Shown here: positions 43,536-52,702 of the stretch, piece by piece
Numbering within the stretch: the first letter of the stretch is position 1
Layout: each line of letters opens with the position of its first letter
Source: Sulfitobacter sp. S223
GTDB taxonomy: Bacteria; Pseudomonadota; Alphaproteobacteria; Rhodobacterales; Rhodobacteraceae
Reading direction: 5' to 3'
Length of the DNA: 64,000 bases
NCBI RefSeq assembly: GCF_025143825.1
Contig: NZ_CP083560.1
Coordinates: forward strand, 2,542,001 to 2,606,000
The notes under the pieces: generated by a model
What the model saw: the letters and a program-made list of their open reading frames with translations, nothing else
Told to the model about the DNA's origin: nothing
Databases searched by the model: none
Made by a program: the position numbers and the translations under genes

Positions 43536-44315
43536 ATGTCAGATACAATCCAAATCGAAGACCACGGACTCTGGGTCGAAATCACCCTTAATCGCCCCGA
43601 CAGACTGAACAGCTTCAACGAAGAGATGCATCTAGCGCTCCGCGCTGCCCTTGAGGACGCGAAAGCCAAGCGCGCAGTGCTTCTGACAGGCGCAGGTCGC
43701 GGCTTTTGCGCAGGTCAGGATCTGGGCGAACGGGACCCTGCCAAGATGGATACCCCCCCTGATCTGGGCCAAACGGTGCGCCAGTTCTGGGCGCCGCTCG
43801 TGCGGCAATTGCGCGGCCTTGAAATGCCCGTGGTCTGTGCTGTCAACGGTGTCGCCGCAGGTGCGGGCTCAAGCCTTGCGATTAACTGCGATATGGTCTT
43901 TGCGGCGCAGTCTGCCCGTTTCATCCAGAGCTTTGGAAAGGTCGGATTGATCCCGGACACTGGCGGCAGCTGGCAGCTGACGCGATTGCTTGGTCCTGCC
44001 CGCGCGCGCGGTCTTGCGCTTACGTCAGAGCCGCTGACCGCCAGTCAGGCTGCTGAATGGGGGCTGATCTGGAAAGCGTGTCCCGATGACGCCCTGATGG
44101 AAGAAGCCCGTGCGCTGACTGCTAAACTGGCGTCCGGTCCAACCTTTGGCTACGCCAGCACCAAGCGCGCCATAGATGCCGCTGCGACAAACACGCTGGA
44201 CGACCACCTTGAGCTGGAAGCCGACCTTATGAAAGCCTGCGGCGAAAGCATCGACTACGCCGAAGGGGTGAGCGCCTTTCTCAATAAGCGCGCCCCCGTC
44301 TTTCTAGGCCGCTGA
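43536..44315 (+). CDS. paaG: PaaG-like 2-(1,2-epoxy-1,2-dihydrophenyl)acetyl-CoA isomerase
   Basis: This 259-residue crotonase-fold protein has GAGRGFCAGQDLGERD near residues 51-66 with the conserved catalytic aspartate region, the oxyanion-hole GVAAGAGSSLAINCD and GLIPDTGGSWQL. The match to PaaG of phenylacetate degradation is strong by eye. The ATG at 43536 follows a strong AAAGGGGAGG site. No other paa gene is in the window, so it may be an orphan paralogue. A generic enoyl-CoA hydratase is the alternative. Confidence 0.8.
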   Translation: MSDTIQIEDHGLWVEITLNRPDRLNSFNEEMHLALRAALEDAKAKRAVLLTGAGRGFCAGQDLGERDPAKMDTPPDLGQTVRQFWAPLVRQLRGLEMPVVCAVNGVAAGAGSSLAINCDMVFAAQSARFIQSFGKVGLIPDTGGSWQLTRLLGPARARGLALTSEPLTASQAAEWGLIWKACPDDALMEEARALTAKLASGPTFGYASTKRAIDAAATNTLDDHLELEADLMKACGESIDYAEGVSAFLNKRAPVFLGR

Positions 44316-44338
44316 CCTTACCAACAAAGGATACCACT

Positions 44339-44938
44339 GTGCCCCGCCCCATTGCCCAAGACCATGACGACAAACGCGATGCCATCCTGCGCGCCGCCGC
44401 CCGTTTGTTCGCCGATGTGGGATATGGCCGCGGATCAATGGCCGAAGTTGCACAGGTATGTGGCATCTCCAAAGCTAACATATACCATTACTACCCAAGC
44501 AAAGAGGCGCTTCTGTTCGATATTCTGGACAGCCACCTACGCTACCTGCGCGACCGCATTGGCAACCTGAGCTTTCCCAGCAGCGACCCGAAGGCCAAGG
44601 TCCTGCACATGATTACCGAAGTTCTGCTGGCCTATCAGGATGCAGACGCGGAACATGAAGTATTGTTGAACGCGACAAAAGCTCTGCCAAAAGAGCAACA
44701 GCAGATTCTACGCCAACACCAAAGTGATCTCATTGGTTACGGCCAGACGATCCTGACCCTGATCACCCCACCCGATATTGTGGCAGACAGCGGCAAGATG
44801 CGGGCGCTGACGATGTCGGTATTCGGGATGCTGAACTGGCACTACAAATGGTGCCGCAATGCGGACGCCGAAACGCGCAGGGCGCATGCCAAAATCATTG
44901 CGCAGCTTGTCATCGGCGGGGCGCCGAGCCTGTCCTGA
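44339..44938 (+). CDS. TetR-family regulator (PaaR-like)
   Basis: This 199-residue regulator has the TetR HTH: RDAILRAAARLFADVGYGRGSMAEVAQVCGISKANIYHYYPSKEALL at about residues 13-60. It has a GTG start with an AAAGG site eight bases away. It follows paaG by 23 bases and probably represses paaG, and perhaps the divergent TRAP genes, through the palindrome at 43489. An acyl-CoA ligand is likely by analogy to PaaR. Confidence 0.87.
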   Translation: MPRPIAQDHDDKRDAILRAAARLFADVGYGRGSMAEVAQVCGISKANIYHYYPSKEALLFDILDSHLRYLRDRIGNLSFPSSDPKAKVLHMITEVLLAYQDADAEHEVLLNATKALPKEQQQILRQHQSDLIGYGQTILTLITPPDIVADSGKMRALTMSVFGMLNWHYKWCRNADAETRRAHAKIIAQLVIGGAPSLS

Positions 44939-44999
44939 AGCTCCCTATTCATGGCCGTAGAAAAACCTCTTGCCAGCAAAAAGAATCTCTTGCCAAAAT

Positions 45000-45026
45000 C
45001 ATAACTTCATATATTCATGAATTATG
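45000..45026. promoter_or_regulatory. Candidate ArsR operator overlapping the start codon
   Basis: A dyad with outer arms CATAA and TTATG and the inner perfect palindrome ATTCATGAAT (45013-45022) ends at the ATG of the ArsR-ArsC fusion gene. AT-rich TTCAT/ATGAA repeats are typical of ArsR sites. Its position leaves no room for a normal Shine-Dalgarno sequence. Confidence 0.45.
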
Positions 45027-45869
45027 GAAACTATACTCATCAACCGCCTCTCGACCCTGAGCCACCCACAACGGATGGCCGTGTTCAGGCTGCTTATGCG
45101 GCGTTGTCCAGATGAGGTGCCAGCAGGTGAAATCGCCGCCGCCCTCTCGCTCAAGTCCAGCACCGCGTCTGTGTATCTGTCAGCGCTGACGCAAGCAGGA
45201 CTGATCAGCCAACGGCGCGACGGCACACGGCTTCTTTATGCTGTGAACCTTGAAACCACGCGCGAAGTTGTAACAGGACTTTTTTCCGATTGCTGTCGTG
45301 GGCGACCGGACCTATGCCCACCACAATTCGCTGAATTCCTCCAGACACCGGTTAAGGACAGAAAACTCAACGTACTCTTCGTCTGTACCGGCAACTCCGC
45401 GCGTTCAATCATCGCGGAGACTGTTTTGAGAGACTTGGCTGGCGACAAATTTACAGCCTATTCGGCGGGCACAGCACATCGTTCTACCTTGAACCCTTTT
45501 GCGGTCGAGATGCTGGAGACAAAGGGCCATGATGTGTCTCTCCTGCGGTCCAAAAACCTGACAGAGTTTCAGGGGCCGGACGCACCGGTGATGGATTTCG
45601 TCTTCACTGTCTGTGACCACGCCGCGAATGAAGAATGCCCGACCTGGCGCGGCCAACCCGTTTCGGGGCACTGGGGCATGCCCGACCCAGTCAAAGCTCA
45701 GGGAACCGAAGCGGAAAAACGACTGGCCTTTCACCAGACCTATGGCGCGCTGCGCAACCGGCTTTCCGCCTTCGCCGCGCTTTCATTCGAAGCTTTGGAC
45801 CGTGGATCGCTACAAAAACAGATAGACGCCATTGGCAAGGCCCCCGCCACAGAGGAACCAACATCATGA
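45024..45869 (+). CDS. arsC: ArsR-type repressor fused to thioredoxin-coupled arsenate reductase ArsC
   Basis: The 281 residues hold two domains. Residues 1-100 are a winged helix of the ArsR family ([52 protein letters not shown]). Residues 115-265 are a low-molecular-weight phosphatase-type arsenate reductase with P-loop VCTGNSARS and the redox pair region [11 protein letters not shown]. Arsenate would be reduced to arsenite for ACR3 export, while the HTH controls the operon. It overlaps the GAPDH gene by ATGA. Confidence 0.9.
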   Translation: METILINRLSTLSHPQRMAVFRLLMRRCPDEVPAGEIAAALSLKSSTASVYLSALTQAGLISQRRDGTRLLYAVNLETTREVVTGLFSDCCRGRPDLCPPQFAEFLQTPVKDRKLNVLFVCTGNSARSIIAETVLRDLAGDKFTAYSAGTAHRSTLNPFAVEMLETKGHDVSLLRSKNLTEFQGPDAPVMDFVFTVCDHAANEECPTWRGQPVSGHWGMPDPVKAQGTEAEKRLAFHQTYGALRNRLSAFAALSFEALDRGSLQKQIDAIGKAPATEEPTS

Positions 45870-46864
45870 CCACATATGCCATCAACGGCCTTGGCCGTAT
45901 CGGCAAGCTTGCCCTTCGCCCACTTCTGGAAAGAGGTGCAAGGATCGCCTTTATCAATGACGCGGTGGGCGACCCCGCGATGCATGCACATCTGTTGGAG
46001 TTCGATTCAATCCACGGCCGTTGGCCAGCCGCGTTTACAGCCGACGAGACATCGATCAGCATCGACGGCACCCGCATTCCCGTGACCTGTACCCGCAACC
46101 TCGAAGAGTTGCCGCTTGACGGTGTGGACGTTGTGATTGACTGCACCGGCGCCTTCAAAACCGAAGCCAAGCTCGCGCCCTACTTTGCTGCTGGCGTGAA
46201 GAAGGTGATCATTTCGGCTCCGGTCAAGGATGGCCCGACGGCCAATATCGTCTACGGCGTTAATGACGACACCTATGCCCCCGACCAGCACCACATTGTC
46301 ACGGCCGCCAGCTGTACCACGAATTGCCTCGCGCCGGTAGTGAAGGTGTTGCTCGACGGGATCGGGATCAAGCACGGGTCGATCACCACGATCCACGACG
46401 TCACCAACACGCAGACAATCGTAGACCGCCCCGCAAAGGATTTGCGCCGCGCGCGGTCGGCTCTGACAAATCTGATCCCTACCACCACAGGCTCTGCCAC
46501 AGCGATCACGCTGATTTACCCCGAGCTTAAGGGAAAGCTGAATGGTCATGCGGTTCGGGTGCCCCTGCTGAATGCCTCCATCACCGACTGCGTTTTCGAG
46601 ATGTCCCGCGAGACGACTGTGGAGGAAATCAACGCCTTGTTCAAAACGGCGGCAGAGGGGCCATTGAACGGCATTCTGGGATACGAAGAGCGGCCGCTGG
46701 TCTCCTCCGATTACACCAACGATCCGCGCAGCAGCATCATTGATGCTCTCTCGACCATGGTTGTGAACGGCACACAGGTGAAGATTTACGCATGGTATGA
46801 TAACGAATTCGGCTATGCCAACCGTCTGGTTGATGTGGCCCTGATGGTGGGCGGCAAGCTGTGA
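45866..46864 (+). CDS. gap: ArsJ-associated glyceraldehyde-3-phosphate dehydrogenase
   Basis: This 332-residue GAPDH starts [21 protein letters not shown] with the NAD motif. It contains the catalytic cysteine in [12 protein letters not shown] near residue 150 and ends [15 protein letters not shown]. In arsenic operons this enzyme uses arsenate in place of phosphate to form 1-arseno-3-phosphoglycerate, the substrate of ArsJ (established for GAPDH/ArsJ pairs). Coupling to both neighbours by ATGA/GTGA overlaps supports that role over central glycolysis. Confidence 0.9.
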   Translation: MTTYAINGLGRIGKLALRPLLERGARIAFINDAVGDPAMHAHLLEFDSIHGRWPAAFTADETSISIDGTRIPVTCTRNLEELPLDGVDVVIDCTGAFKTEAKLAPYFAAGVKKVIISAPVKDGPTANIVYGVNDDTYAPDQHHIVTAASCTTNCLAPVVKVLLDGIGIKHGSITTIHDVTNTQTIVDRPAKDLRRARSALTNLIPTTTGSATAITLIYPELKGKLNGHAVRVPLLNASITDCVFEMSRETTVEEINALFKTAAEGPLNGILGYEERPLVSSDYTNDPRSSIIDALSTMVVNGTQVKIYAWYDNEFGYANRLVDVALMVGGKL

Positions 46865-48126
46865 CACGTCCTGCGGGCCTTGCGGCTTATATCACCGTTA
46901 CGGCGGCCTATTGGGCCTTTATGCTGACAGATGGCGCGCTGCGGATGCTGGTGCTGTTGCACTTTCATACGCTAGGCTTCTCGCCGGTGCAGCTGGCCTA
47001 TCTGTTTGTGCTCTATGAGATAGCAGGCGTCATCACCAACCTGTCCGCTGGCTGGATCGCTGCCCGTTTCGGTCTGACTAAAACGCTTTATGCTGGGTTG
47101 GCGCTGCAGGTCATCGCGCTGCTGGCACTGGCAAGGCTTGACCCAAGCTGGAGTATCACAGCCTCTGTGATTTTCGTGATGCTGGTACAGGGTCTTTCGG
47201 GCGTTGCGAAAGATCTGGCCAAGATGAGCGCTAAAAGCGCGGTCAAGATCCTCGCCCCAAGCGATGGCGCGGGCCTTTTTCGCTGGGTTGCGATCCTGAC
47301 GGGTTCGAAGAATGCCGTGAAGGGCTTTGGCTTTCTGCTGGGTGCATTATTGCTGGGCACCATCGGTTTCGTGACGTCTGTCCTGGGCATGGCTGTGGTT
47401 CTGTTTGCCATCCTTGTTTGCGTTTTTCTTGCAATGCCCACGGGCCTGCCCACCGGACGCAAGGACGCCAAATTCACAGAAGTACTGTCCAAGAACCGCA
47501 ACATAAACTGGCTAAGCGCCGCGCGGCTTTTTCTATTCGGTGCGCGCGACGTCTGGTTTGTTGTCGGTATCCCGATCTATTTCTACGCAGTGCTGTCGGA
47601 CGGCAGCGAAGACGGCAACCGCGCGGCGTTTTTCATGATCGGCAGCTTCATGGCCGTCTGGACGATCCTATATGGCATCGTGCAGGGCTGGGCCCCGCGC
47701 ATCCTGCGCGCAACCTCCCGAACCGAGGGCGATATCCTGCTGCAAGCGCGTCACTGGGTTGGTGCGCTCATTTTTGTGCCCGCGTTCTTGGCGGCATTGG
47801 TGTGGTTCGTGCCAGCGGCCTCACCTGCGCTTACGGCAACAATTGTGCTGGGGCTGCTAATCTTCGGCGGGGTGTTTGCTGTCAACTCGGCGCTCCATTC
47901 CTACTTGATACTCAGCTTTACCGATGCAAAGCGGGTCACGCTGGACGTTGGGTTTTATTACATGTCCAATGCAGCGGGCAGACTGGTTGGGACCGTATTG
48001 TCCGGCCTGACTTACCAGCTCGGTGGACTGGCGTTGTGTCTCGCCACTGCTGCTACGATGATAGCTCTAAGCTGGCTGGCTGTCTCCCGGCTTGAACTTC
48101 AAACACAAAAAGGTGCCCTTGCATGA
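46861..48126 (+). CDS. arsJ: Organoarsenical efflux permease ArsJ (MFS)
   Basis: This 421-residue major-facilitator protein has about 12 hydrophobic segments. It starts with GTG overlapping the GAPDH stop. Segments such as [32 protein letters not shown] near the N-terminus and [19 protein letters not shown] are typical of ArsJ. It is expected to export 1-arseno-3-phosphoglycerate, which breaks down outside to arsenate, giving arsenate resistance without reduction. Confidence 0.9.
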   Translation: MTRPAGLAAYITVTAAYWAFMLTDGALRMLVLLHFHTLGFSPVQLAYLFVLYEIAGVITNLSAGWIAARFGLTKTLYAGLALQVIALLALARLDPSWSITASVIFVMLVQGLSGVAKDLAKMSAKSAVKILAPSDGAGLFRWVAILTGSKNAVKGFGFLLGALLLGTIGFVTSVLGMAVVLFAILVCVFLAMPTGLPTGRKDAKFTEVLSKNRNINWLSAARLFLFGARDVWFVVGIPIYFYAVLSDGSEDGNRAAFFMIGSFMAVWTILYGIVQGWAPRILRATSRTEGDILLQARHWVGALIFVPAFLAALVWFVPAASPALTATIVLGLLIFGGVFAVNSALHSYLILSFTDAKRVTLDVGFYYMSNAAGRLVGTVLSGLTYQLGGLALCLATAATMIALSWLAVSRLELQTQKGALA

Positions 48127-49130
48127 GCATTTTTGAAAGGTACCTGTCGCTGTGGATTGCCTTGGCCATGGGGGCCGGTATTTTGCTGGGCAACTTCGCC
48201 CCGTCTGTGATCACTGCCATTGCTGCCACGGAGGTGGCCAGCGTCAATCTGGTGGTGGCGGTGCTGATCTGGGCGATGGTCTATCCGATGATGGTCGGCG
48301 TTGATCCTGCCTCGCTGCGTGACGTGGCAAAGCAGCCGCGCGGGTTGATGATCACGCTGGTGGTAAACTGGCTGATCAAACCTTTCACAATGGCTGCCTT
48401 GGCCGTGTTGTTCTTTCAATATGTCTTTGCGCCATGGATACCGCCTGAAGACGCAATGCAATACATCGCCGGGCTGATCCTGCTTGGCGCTGCCCCCTGC
48501 ACAGCAATGGTTTTTGTATGGTCACAGCTCACCCGCGGCGATGAGACCTACACACTGCTTCAGGTGTCGGTGAATGATCTGATTATGGTTATCGCCTTTG
48601 CACCGATCGTGGCGTTTCTGTTGGGGGTCACTGATCTGACCGTCCCGTGGTCCACCCTTGTCCTGTCGGTTGTGCTGTTCATCGCGTTGCCGTTGGTTGC
48701 CGGACTGCTAACGCGCAAACGCCTCGGCTCTGCCGAAGCGATCGCGGCGTTCCAAGCAAGGGTAAAACCCTATTCGGTGGTCGGGCTGATTGTCACGGTC
48801 ATGATCCTGTTCGGCCTTCAGGGTCAGGTGATCGTGTCCAAGCCGTTCATCATCGTGCTTATTGCCGTGCCAATCATTCTGCAAAGTTATGGTATCTTTG
48901 CAATTGCTTATGCGGCGGCCTTTGCGCTGAAAGTACCGCACCGCATTGCTGCCCCTTGCGCGTTGATCGGTACGTCGAATTTCTTTGAACTGGCGGTCGC
49001 TGTTGCCATCAGCCTGTTCGGCCTGAACTCGGGCGCAGCATTGGCAACTGTTGTCGGCGTTCTGGTTGAGGTTCCGGTAATGCTGACATTGGTTGCATTC
49101 GCGAACCGAACGCGGGCGCGCTTTTCATGA
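48123..49130 (+). CDS. acr3: ACR3-family arsenite efflux protein
   Basis: This 335-residue membrane protein of the bile/arsenite/riboflavin transporter superfamily has about ten helices. It contains the ACR3 hallmark [39 protein letters not shown], with the conserved cysteine needed for arsenite transport, and [24 protein letters not shown]. It overlaps arsJ (ATGA) and is the last gene of the operon, exporting arsenite produced by ArsC. Confidence 0.93.
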   Translation: MSIFERYLSLWIALAMGAGILLGNFAPSVITAIAATEVASVNLVVAVLIWAMVYPMMVGVDPASLRDVAKQPRGLMITLVVNWLIKPFTMAALAVLFFQYVFAPWIPPEDAMQYIAGLILLGAAPCTAMVFVWSQLTRGDETYTLLQVSVNDLIMVIAFAPIVAFLLGVTDLTVPWSTLVLSVVLFIALPLVAGLLTRKRLGSAEAIAAFQARVKPYSVVGLIVTVMILFGLQGQVIVSKPFIIVLIAVPIILQSYGIFAIAYAAAFALKVPHRIAAPCALIGTSNFFELAVAVAISLFGLNSGAALATVVGVLVEVPVMLTLVAFANRTRARFS

Positions 49131-49152
49131 AGGCAGTCATGCCCAAACAAGT

Positions 49153-49827
49153 TCATTCAAAAAATGTCGCATTGCGCCCGCCAACGACGATATCAAACCG
49201 GTAGCCCTGATCGACATCACGATCAGGGGTGTCATACTCTTGCCCGACGTTGCGCACAAAGGCATCGCCCATCAGGATCGCCATAGGATCGGATGCATTG
49301 TTTTCCTCTCGCGGGAAATACATCTGCGTAATCAGGCGCGAAGAACCGCCCGTGACCGAAATATGGATATGCTTTGGACGCCAGCGCCCGATATCGGGTC
49401 GGGCCAGATAGGCACCCGGACTGATTGTCCAGAACGCGTACCGCCCGGCTTCATCCGTTATGATGCGTCCAAGCCCCAGGAAATTCGGGTCAAGTTGTAG
49501 GCCGCTGCCATCCTCACTGTGGGTATAGCGGCCAAAGCTATTCGCGCTCCAAACCTCCAGCAAAGCGCCCGCGACAGGTCGGCCTGTCTCACTGCGCAAG
49601 GTTCCGGAAACCTCTATGGGCTGGCCTTGCGCGCGCGGACGGTTGGGGGCGATACGGGTCATATCAGCTTCATTCGGCCGGATCATGGCGCGGGCCGGCG
49701 CGTATGGCACAAAAGACGCACGCGCGGCCTCCGGGATCAGCCGCAAGCGTTGCCGCGGCGTGCGTTGATCAGACGTGTTGTCCGTCGGCCCGATTTGCAG
49801 CAATCTGCCTTGATCTCTAGTGACCAT
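49153..49827 (-). CDS. Intradiol ring-cleavage dioxygenase, PcaH-like (iron-binding subunit)
   Basis: This 224-residue protein carries the four Fe(III) ligands of protocatechuate 3,4-dioxygenase beta chains: Tyr in FGRYTH, Tyr in PGAYLARP, and two His in RPKHIHISV. LDPNFLGLGRIITDE is also typical. The ATG at 49827 has a GGGAGGAAC site; an upstream in-frame ATG at 49881 would extend into the gap and is less likely. It is paired with the alpha-like gene upstream. Other pca genes are absent, so the catechol substrate is open. Confidence 0.82.
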   Translation of the reverse strand: MVTRDQGRLLQIGPTDNTSDQRTPRQRLRLIPEAARASFVPYAPARAMIRPNEADMTRIAPNRPRAQGQPIEVSGTLRSETGRPVAGALLEVWSANSFGRYTHSEDGSGLQLDPNFLGLGRIITDEAGRYAFWTISPGAYLARPDIGRWRPKHIHISVTGGSSRLITQMYFPREENNASDPMAILMGDAFVRNVGQEYDTPDRDVDQGYRFDIVVGGRNATFFE

Positions 49828-49840
49828 GCCCGTTCCTCCC

Positions 49841-50446
49841 TTAGCTTGCCAAATCATCAAAGAAGGGTGTCTCACCCTCACCGGCCATCACGATATCAAT
49901 TACATACACCTCATAGCCGTTCCGGGTGCGCCCGTCGTGACGCGCAATCAGCTTGCCTTGATCCTCTGGCGGCAATGAAGCAAGCAACGGGTCGGCAGCG
50001 TTGGCGGGTTCATCATCAAAAAACAATTGCGTGACGATGCGGCTGATCCCGTCAGAAAAGATTGTCAGCGTCATACAAGGTGCGCGGCCCACAGCTGCTC
50101 CGGGTTTGACGCTTTTGAATTCGAATGCGCCGCTGGCGGTGCGGATGCGGCCATAGCCGTGGAACCACGGGTCCAAATCAGGGTGTCCGGCATTGTCCGG
50201 CGTATCGTATACACCCTTGGCGTTGGCCTGCCAGAACTCCAGCAGGACGCCATTCGCCAGATCTTTGTGACGGTCCAGTACCCTGCCCCGCAAGATCATC
50301 GGCGTCCCTTCCGGCCCTACCACCAGCCCATGATGCAATCGGCTGATGTCCATCAGCTCGGGGTCTTCGAAATAGATCGGAAAATAGGGCCCTACCGTGT
50401 CTTCGTTTGTGGCGGGGAGTATGTTTGGGGTTACGTCGGCATCCAT
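49841..50446 (-). CDS. Intradiol ring-cleavage dioxygenase, PcaG-like (alpha subunit)
   Basis: This 201-residue protein resembles the non-metal alpha chain of protocatechuate 3,4-dioxygenase. It has TVGPYFPIYFEDPEL near residues 17-31, GRVLDRHKDLANGVLLEFWQANAKGVYDTP and HGYGRIRTASGAFEFKSVKPG. It lacks the HIH iron ligands. It is divergent from the IclR gene and 13 bases before the PcaH-like gene. The partner pair probably opens a catechol-like ring, but I would not fix the substrate as protocatechuate. Confidence 0.82.
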   Translation of the reverse strand: MDADVTPNILPATNEDTVGPYFPIYFEDPELMDISRLHHGLVVGPEGTPMILRGRVLDRHKDLANGVLLEFWQANAKGVYDTPDNAGHPDLDPWFHGYGRIRTASGAFEFKSVKPGAAVGRAPCMTLTIFSDGISRIVTQLFFDDEPANAADPLLASLPPEDQGKLIARHDGRTRNGYEVYVIDIVMAGEGETPFFDDLAS

Positions 50447-50472
50447 CGGCTATCCTTTATTGCGCAACGATT

Positions 50473-50490
50473 GTTTTATATACTAAACAA
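50473..50490. promoter_or_regulatory. Candidate IclR operator, left promoter
   Basis: GTTTTATATACTAAACAA lies in the 70-base divergent gap between the dioxygenase pair and the IclR gene. It is part of a TTGTTT-N8-AAACAA palindrome at 50471-50490. A related sequence (13 of 18 positions identical) occurs at 51475-51492 before the CoA-transferase gene, so a shared regulator is likely. Confidence 0.5.
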
Positions 50491-50516
50491 CGCAGGCCAC
50501 AAACCAAGAGAGCCAT

Positions 50517-51311
50517 ATGACCCAGCCCGAAGCCGCCAACCACGCAGTCTATTTCGTTCCGGGCTTGCATCGCGGTTTGAAAGTGCTTGAAACCCTCGGG
50601 GCCTCTGACGAACCACTGTCGCTGAGCGAAATCGCCCGCGCGTTGGAGATCAGCCGGTCTTCTGCCTTTCGCCTTGTCTATACGCTGCGCCAGATGGAGT
50701 TTATCAAGGAAGCCGAACAGAAGAACACCTATACGCTGGGCGCGCGGGTGCTGAACCTCGGGTTTGCCTATCTCAACCAACAACCCATGACCGCAATCGC
50801 CCGCCCGCATCTGTCGGCCCTGCGCGACAAGGTTAACATCAGCGCACATCTGAGCGTGCTTGAAGGGACGGACGTTTTGTACCTCAGCAGTCATCAGGCG
50901 CGCGCAGGATATGTGAGCAACATGGTCACTGGCACGCGGCAAAAAGCCTATGCCTCGGCCATCGGCTGGTGCCTGTTGAGCGATTTGTCCGAAGAAGAGT
51001 TGCGCGCGTTTTGTAGCGGTCAGGACATGGCTGCGGTGACTGTACACACCCCCACAGACGCCGACATGTTGATTGAGCGTGTTCACGACGTTGTCGCCAA
51101 AGGCTACGTTTATTCCAAAGGTTTTCGCGAACCCGGAGGCTCCAGCGTTGCGGCACCGGTGCGGGATGCCCGGGGGCGCATCGTGGCTTGCGTCAACATC
51201 TCTGGTCCGGATGGTGCCTTTGACGAAACCAGGATCGAAAGTTTTTACTGGCCTGCCGTTGCCGAAACCGCGCAGCATATCTCCCGTGGTTTGGGGTATA
51301 CCGGCGCGTAA
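50517..51311 (+). CDS. IclR-family transcriptional regulator
   Basis: This 264-residue regulator has an N-terminal winged helix, VPGLHRGLKVLETLGASDEPLSLSEIARALEISRSSAFRLVYTL at about residues 14-57. A C-terminal ligand domain follows, with LEGTDVLYLSS, TGTRQKAYASAIGW and the IclR-type PVRDARGRIVACVNISGPDG. It stands between the dioxygenase pair and the CoA-transferase operon and probably controls both. The effector would be the aromatic or organic-acid substrate. Confidence 0.9.
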   Translation: MTQPEAANHAVYFVPGLHRGLKVLETLGASDEPLSLSEIARALEISRSSAFRLVYTLRQMEFIKEAEQKNTYTLGARVLNLGFAYLNQQPMTAIARPHLSALRDKVNISAHLSVLEGTDVLYLSSHQARAGYVSNMVTGTRQKAYASAIGWCLLSDLSEEELRAFCSGQDMAAVTVHTPTDADMLIERVHDVVAKGYVYSKGFREPGGSSVAAPVRDARGRIVACVNISGPDGAFDETRIESFYWPAVAETAQHISRGLGYTGA

Positions 51312-51474
51312 CCTCGCACCGGTGCCTGGCTGAAGGCGCACACCGTCCAGAGACCGCATTTGGACGTCGTCAGTCAACCGATACCCTCTCCTCTGCAAAA
51401 CCGCCTGAAACCTGCACCCCATTCTTGGGGCGGAATGTTGCTGCACTTATCTATAGTCTTGTATATTGAACTAC

Positions 51475-51492
51475 GTTTTGCATACAATACAG
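51475..51492. promoter_or_regulatory. Candidate IclR operator, right promoter
   Basis: GTTTTGCATACAATACAG lies 44 bases before the CoA-transferase start. It shares the pattern GTTTTnnATACnAnACA with the left site. It forms the right half of a TTGTAT (51459-51464)/ATACAA (51482-51487) dyad. Confidence 0.45.
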
Positions 51493-51535
51493 TTAGGGAA
51501 ACGGCAAGTCACGCTATGAATAAGGAAAGCTATCG

Positions 51536-52702
51536 GTGTCCGGTGCATTGAAAAATCTGAGGGTGCTGGACATCACGCATGTGTTAGCTGGCCCTTACTG
51601 CACCTATCAGCTTGCACTGCTTGGCGCAGACGTGACCAAGATCGAACCTCCGCACGCGCCGGATTGCGCAAGAGAACGCGGCCCCGATGATGCGCTAAAC
51701 GCACAAGGTTTGGGGTTGAACTATCAGGTGCAAGGCGGAAACAAGCGCGCGCTTGCAGTTGATCTATCGACTCCCGAAGGTGCCAAAATACTACGTGATC
51801 TGGCGCTGAACGCCGATATTCTTGTAGAAAACTACACCACAGGCGCGCTGGCTGTGATGGGATTAGGCCCCTGTGATTTGCGCGCGCTGAACCCGCAGCT
51901 TATCTATTGTTCGCTCACAGGATATGGGGATACCGGCCCGCTGGCGCAGACAGGGGCCTATGACAACGTCATTCAGGCTGGCAGTGGCATCATCGACCAG
52001 TCAGACGGGCATAAACCTGCTGTGTCGTTTGTTGATTATACCGCTGGCCTTTCCGCAGCCTTCGCAATCCTTGCAGCGGTGAACCAGCGCAACATGACCG
52101 GAGAAGGCTGCACGATCTCTGTCTCTATGCTCGAAGTCGCGATGAATCTCATGGCACCCGAAGCTGCGGCAGCGCAACATGCCACTCACACCGTCCGAGC
52201 CAAGGAGGCGGGGATCACAGCCTACGATACGAAACAGGGCAAGCTGATGTTGGGCGTCTTCACACCCGCGCAATACCGCCGCCTTGGGAGCGTGCTGACG
52301 AACCTACAACAGCCAATCCCTGCCCTTTCTTCAATCAACAATTGGTCCGATGTATGGGCGTGCGCGGAACAGCTCAACCGTGATCTAGCGGCCGTTTTTG
52401 CAGGTCGGACCTGTGAAGAATGGATCACGGTGCTGCGAGCGAATGATCTCCCTTGTGACCGGATCAAGCCGCTGTCAGAAGCCGTCGACAGTGCGCAACT
52501 GCGGGCACGTGGGTATTTTACAGGCAGCCCCGATGATCCGTCGGTCACCTTGCCCCTATCCCCGTTCCACATGTCGCAGGGCGGTCCGGCACTGACCAAA
52601 GCGCCGCCCCGCCACGGTCAGGATAGCGAAGCCGTCTTGGCAGAAGCAGGACGCAGTGCGACAGACATCCAACACCTTCGGGACATCGGGGTTATCAGAT
52701 GA
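51536..52702 (+). CDS. CaiB/BaiF (class III) CoA-transferase
   Basis: The 388 residues have the family start LKNLRVLDITHVLAGPYCTYQLALLGADVTKIEPP with the conserved aspartate region, NADILVENYTTGALAVMGLG and LIYCSLTGYGDTGPLAQTGAYDNVIQAGSGI. GTG start with AAGGAAAG site. It would move CoA from a donor such as succinyl-CoA or acetyl-CoA to a carboxylic-acid substrate. It overlaps the next gene by ATGA and heads a run of seven genes with gaps of at most nine bases. Confidence 0.9.
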   Translation: MSGALKNLRVLDITHVLAGPYCTYQLALLGADVTKIEPPHAPDCARERGPDDALNAQGLGLNYQVQGGNKRALAVDLSTPEGAKILRDLALNADILVENYTTGALAVMGLGPCDLRALNPQLIYCSLTGYGDTGPLAQTGAYDNVIQAGSGIIDQSDGHKPAVSFVDYTAGLSAAFAILAAVNQRNMTGEGCTISVSMLEVAMNLMAPEAAAAQHATHTVRAKEAGITAYDTKQGKLMLGVFTPAQYRRLGSVLTNLQQPIPALSSINNWSDVWACAEQLNRDLAAVFAGRTCEEWITVLRANDLPCDRIKPLSEAVDSAQLRARGYFTGSPDDPSVTLPLSPFHMSQGGPALTKAPPRHGQDSEAVLAEAGRSATDIQHLRDIGVIR

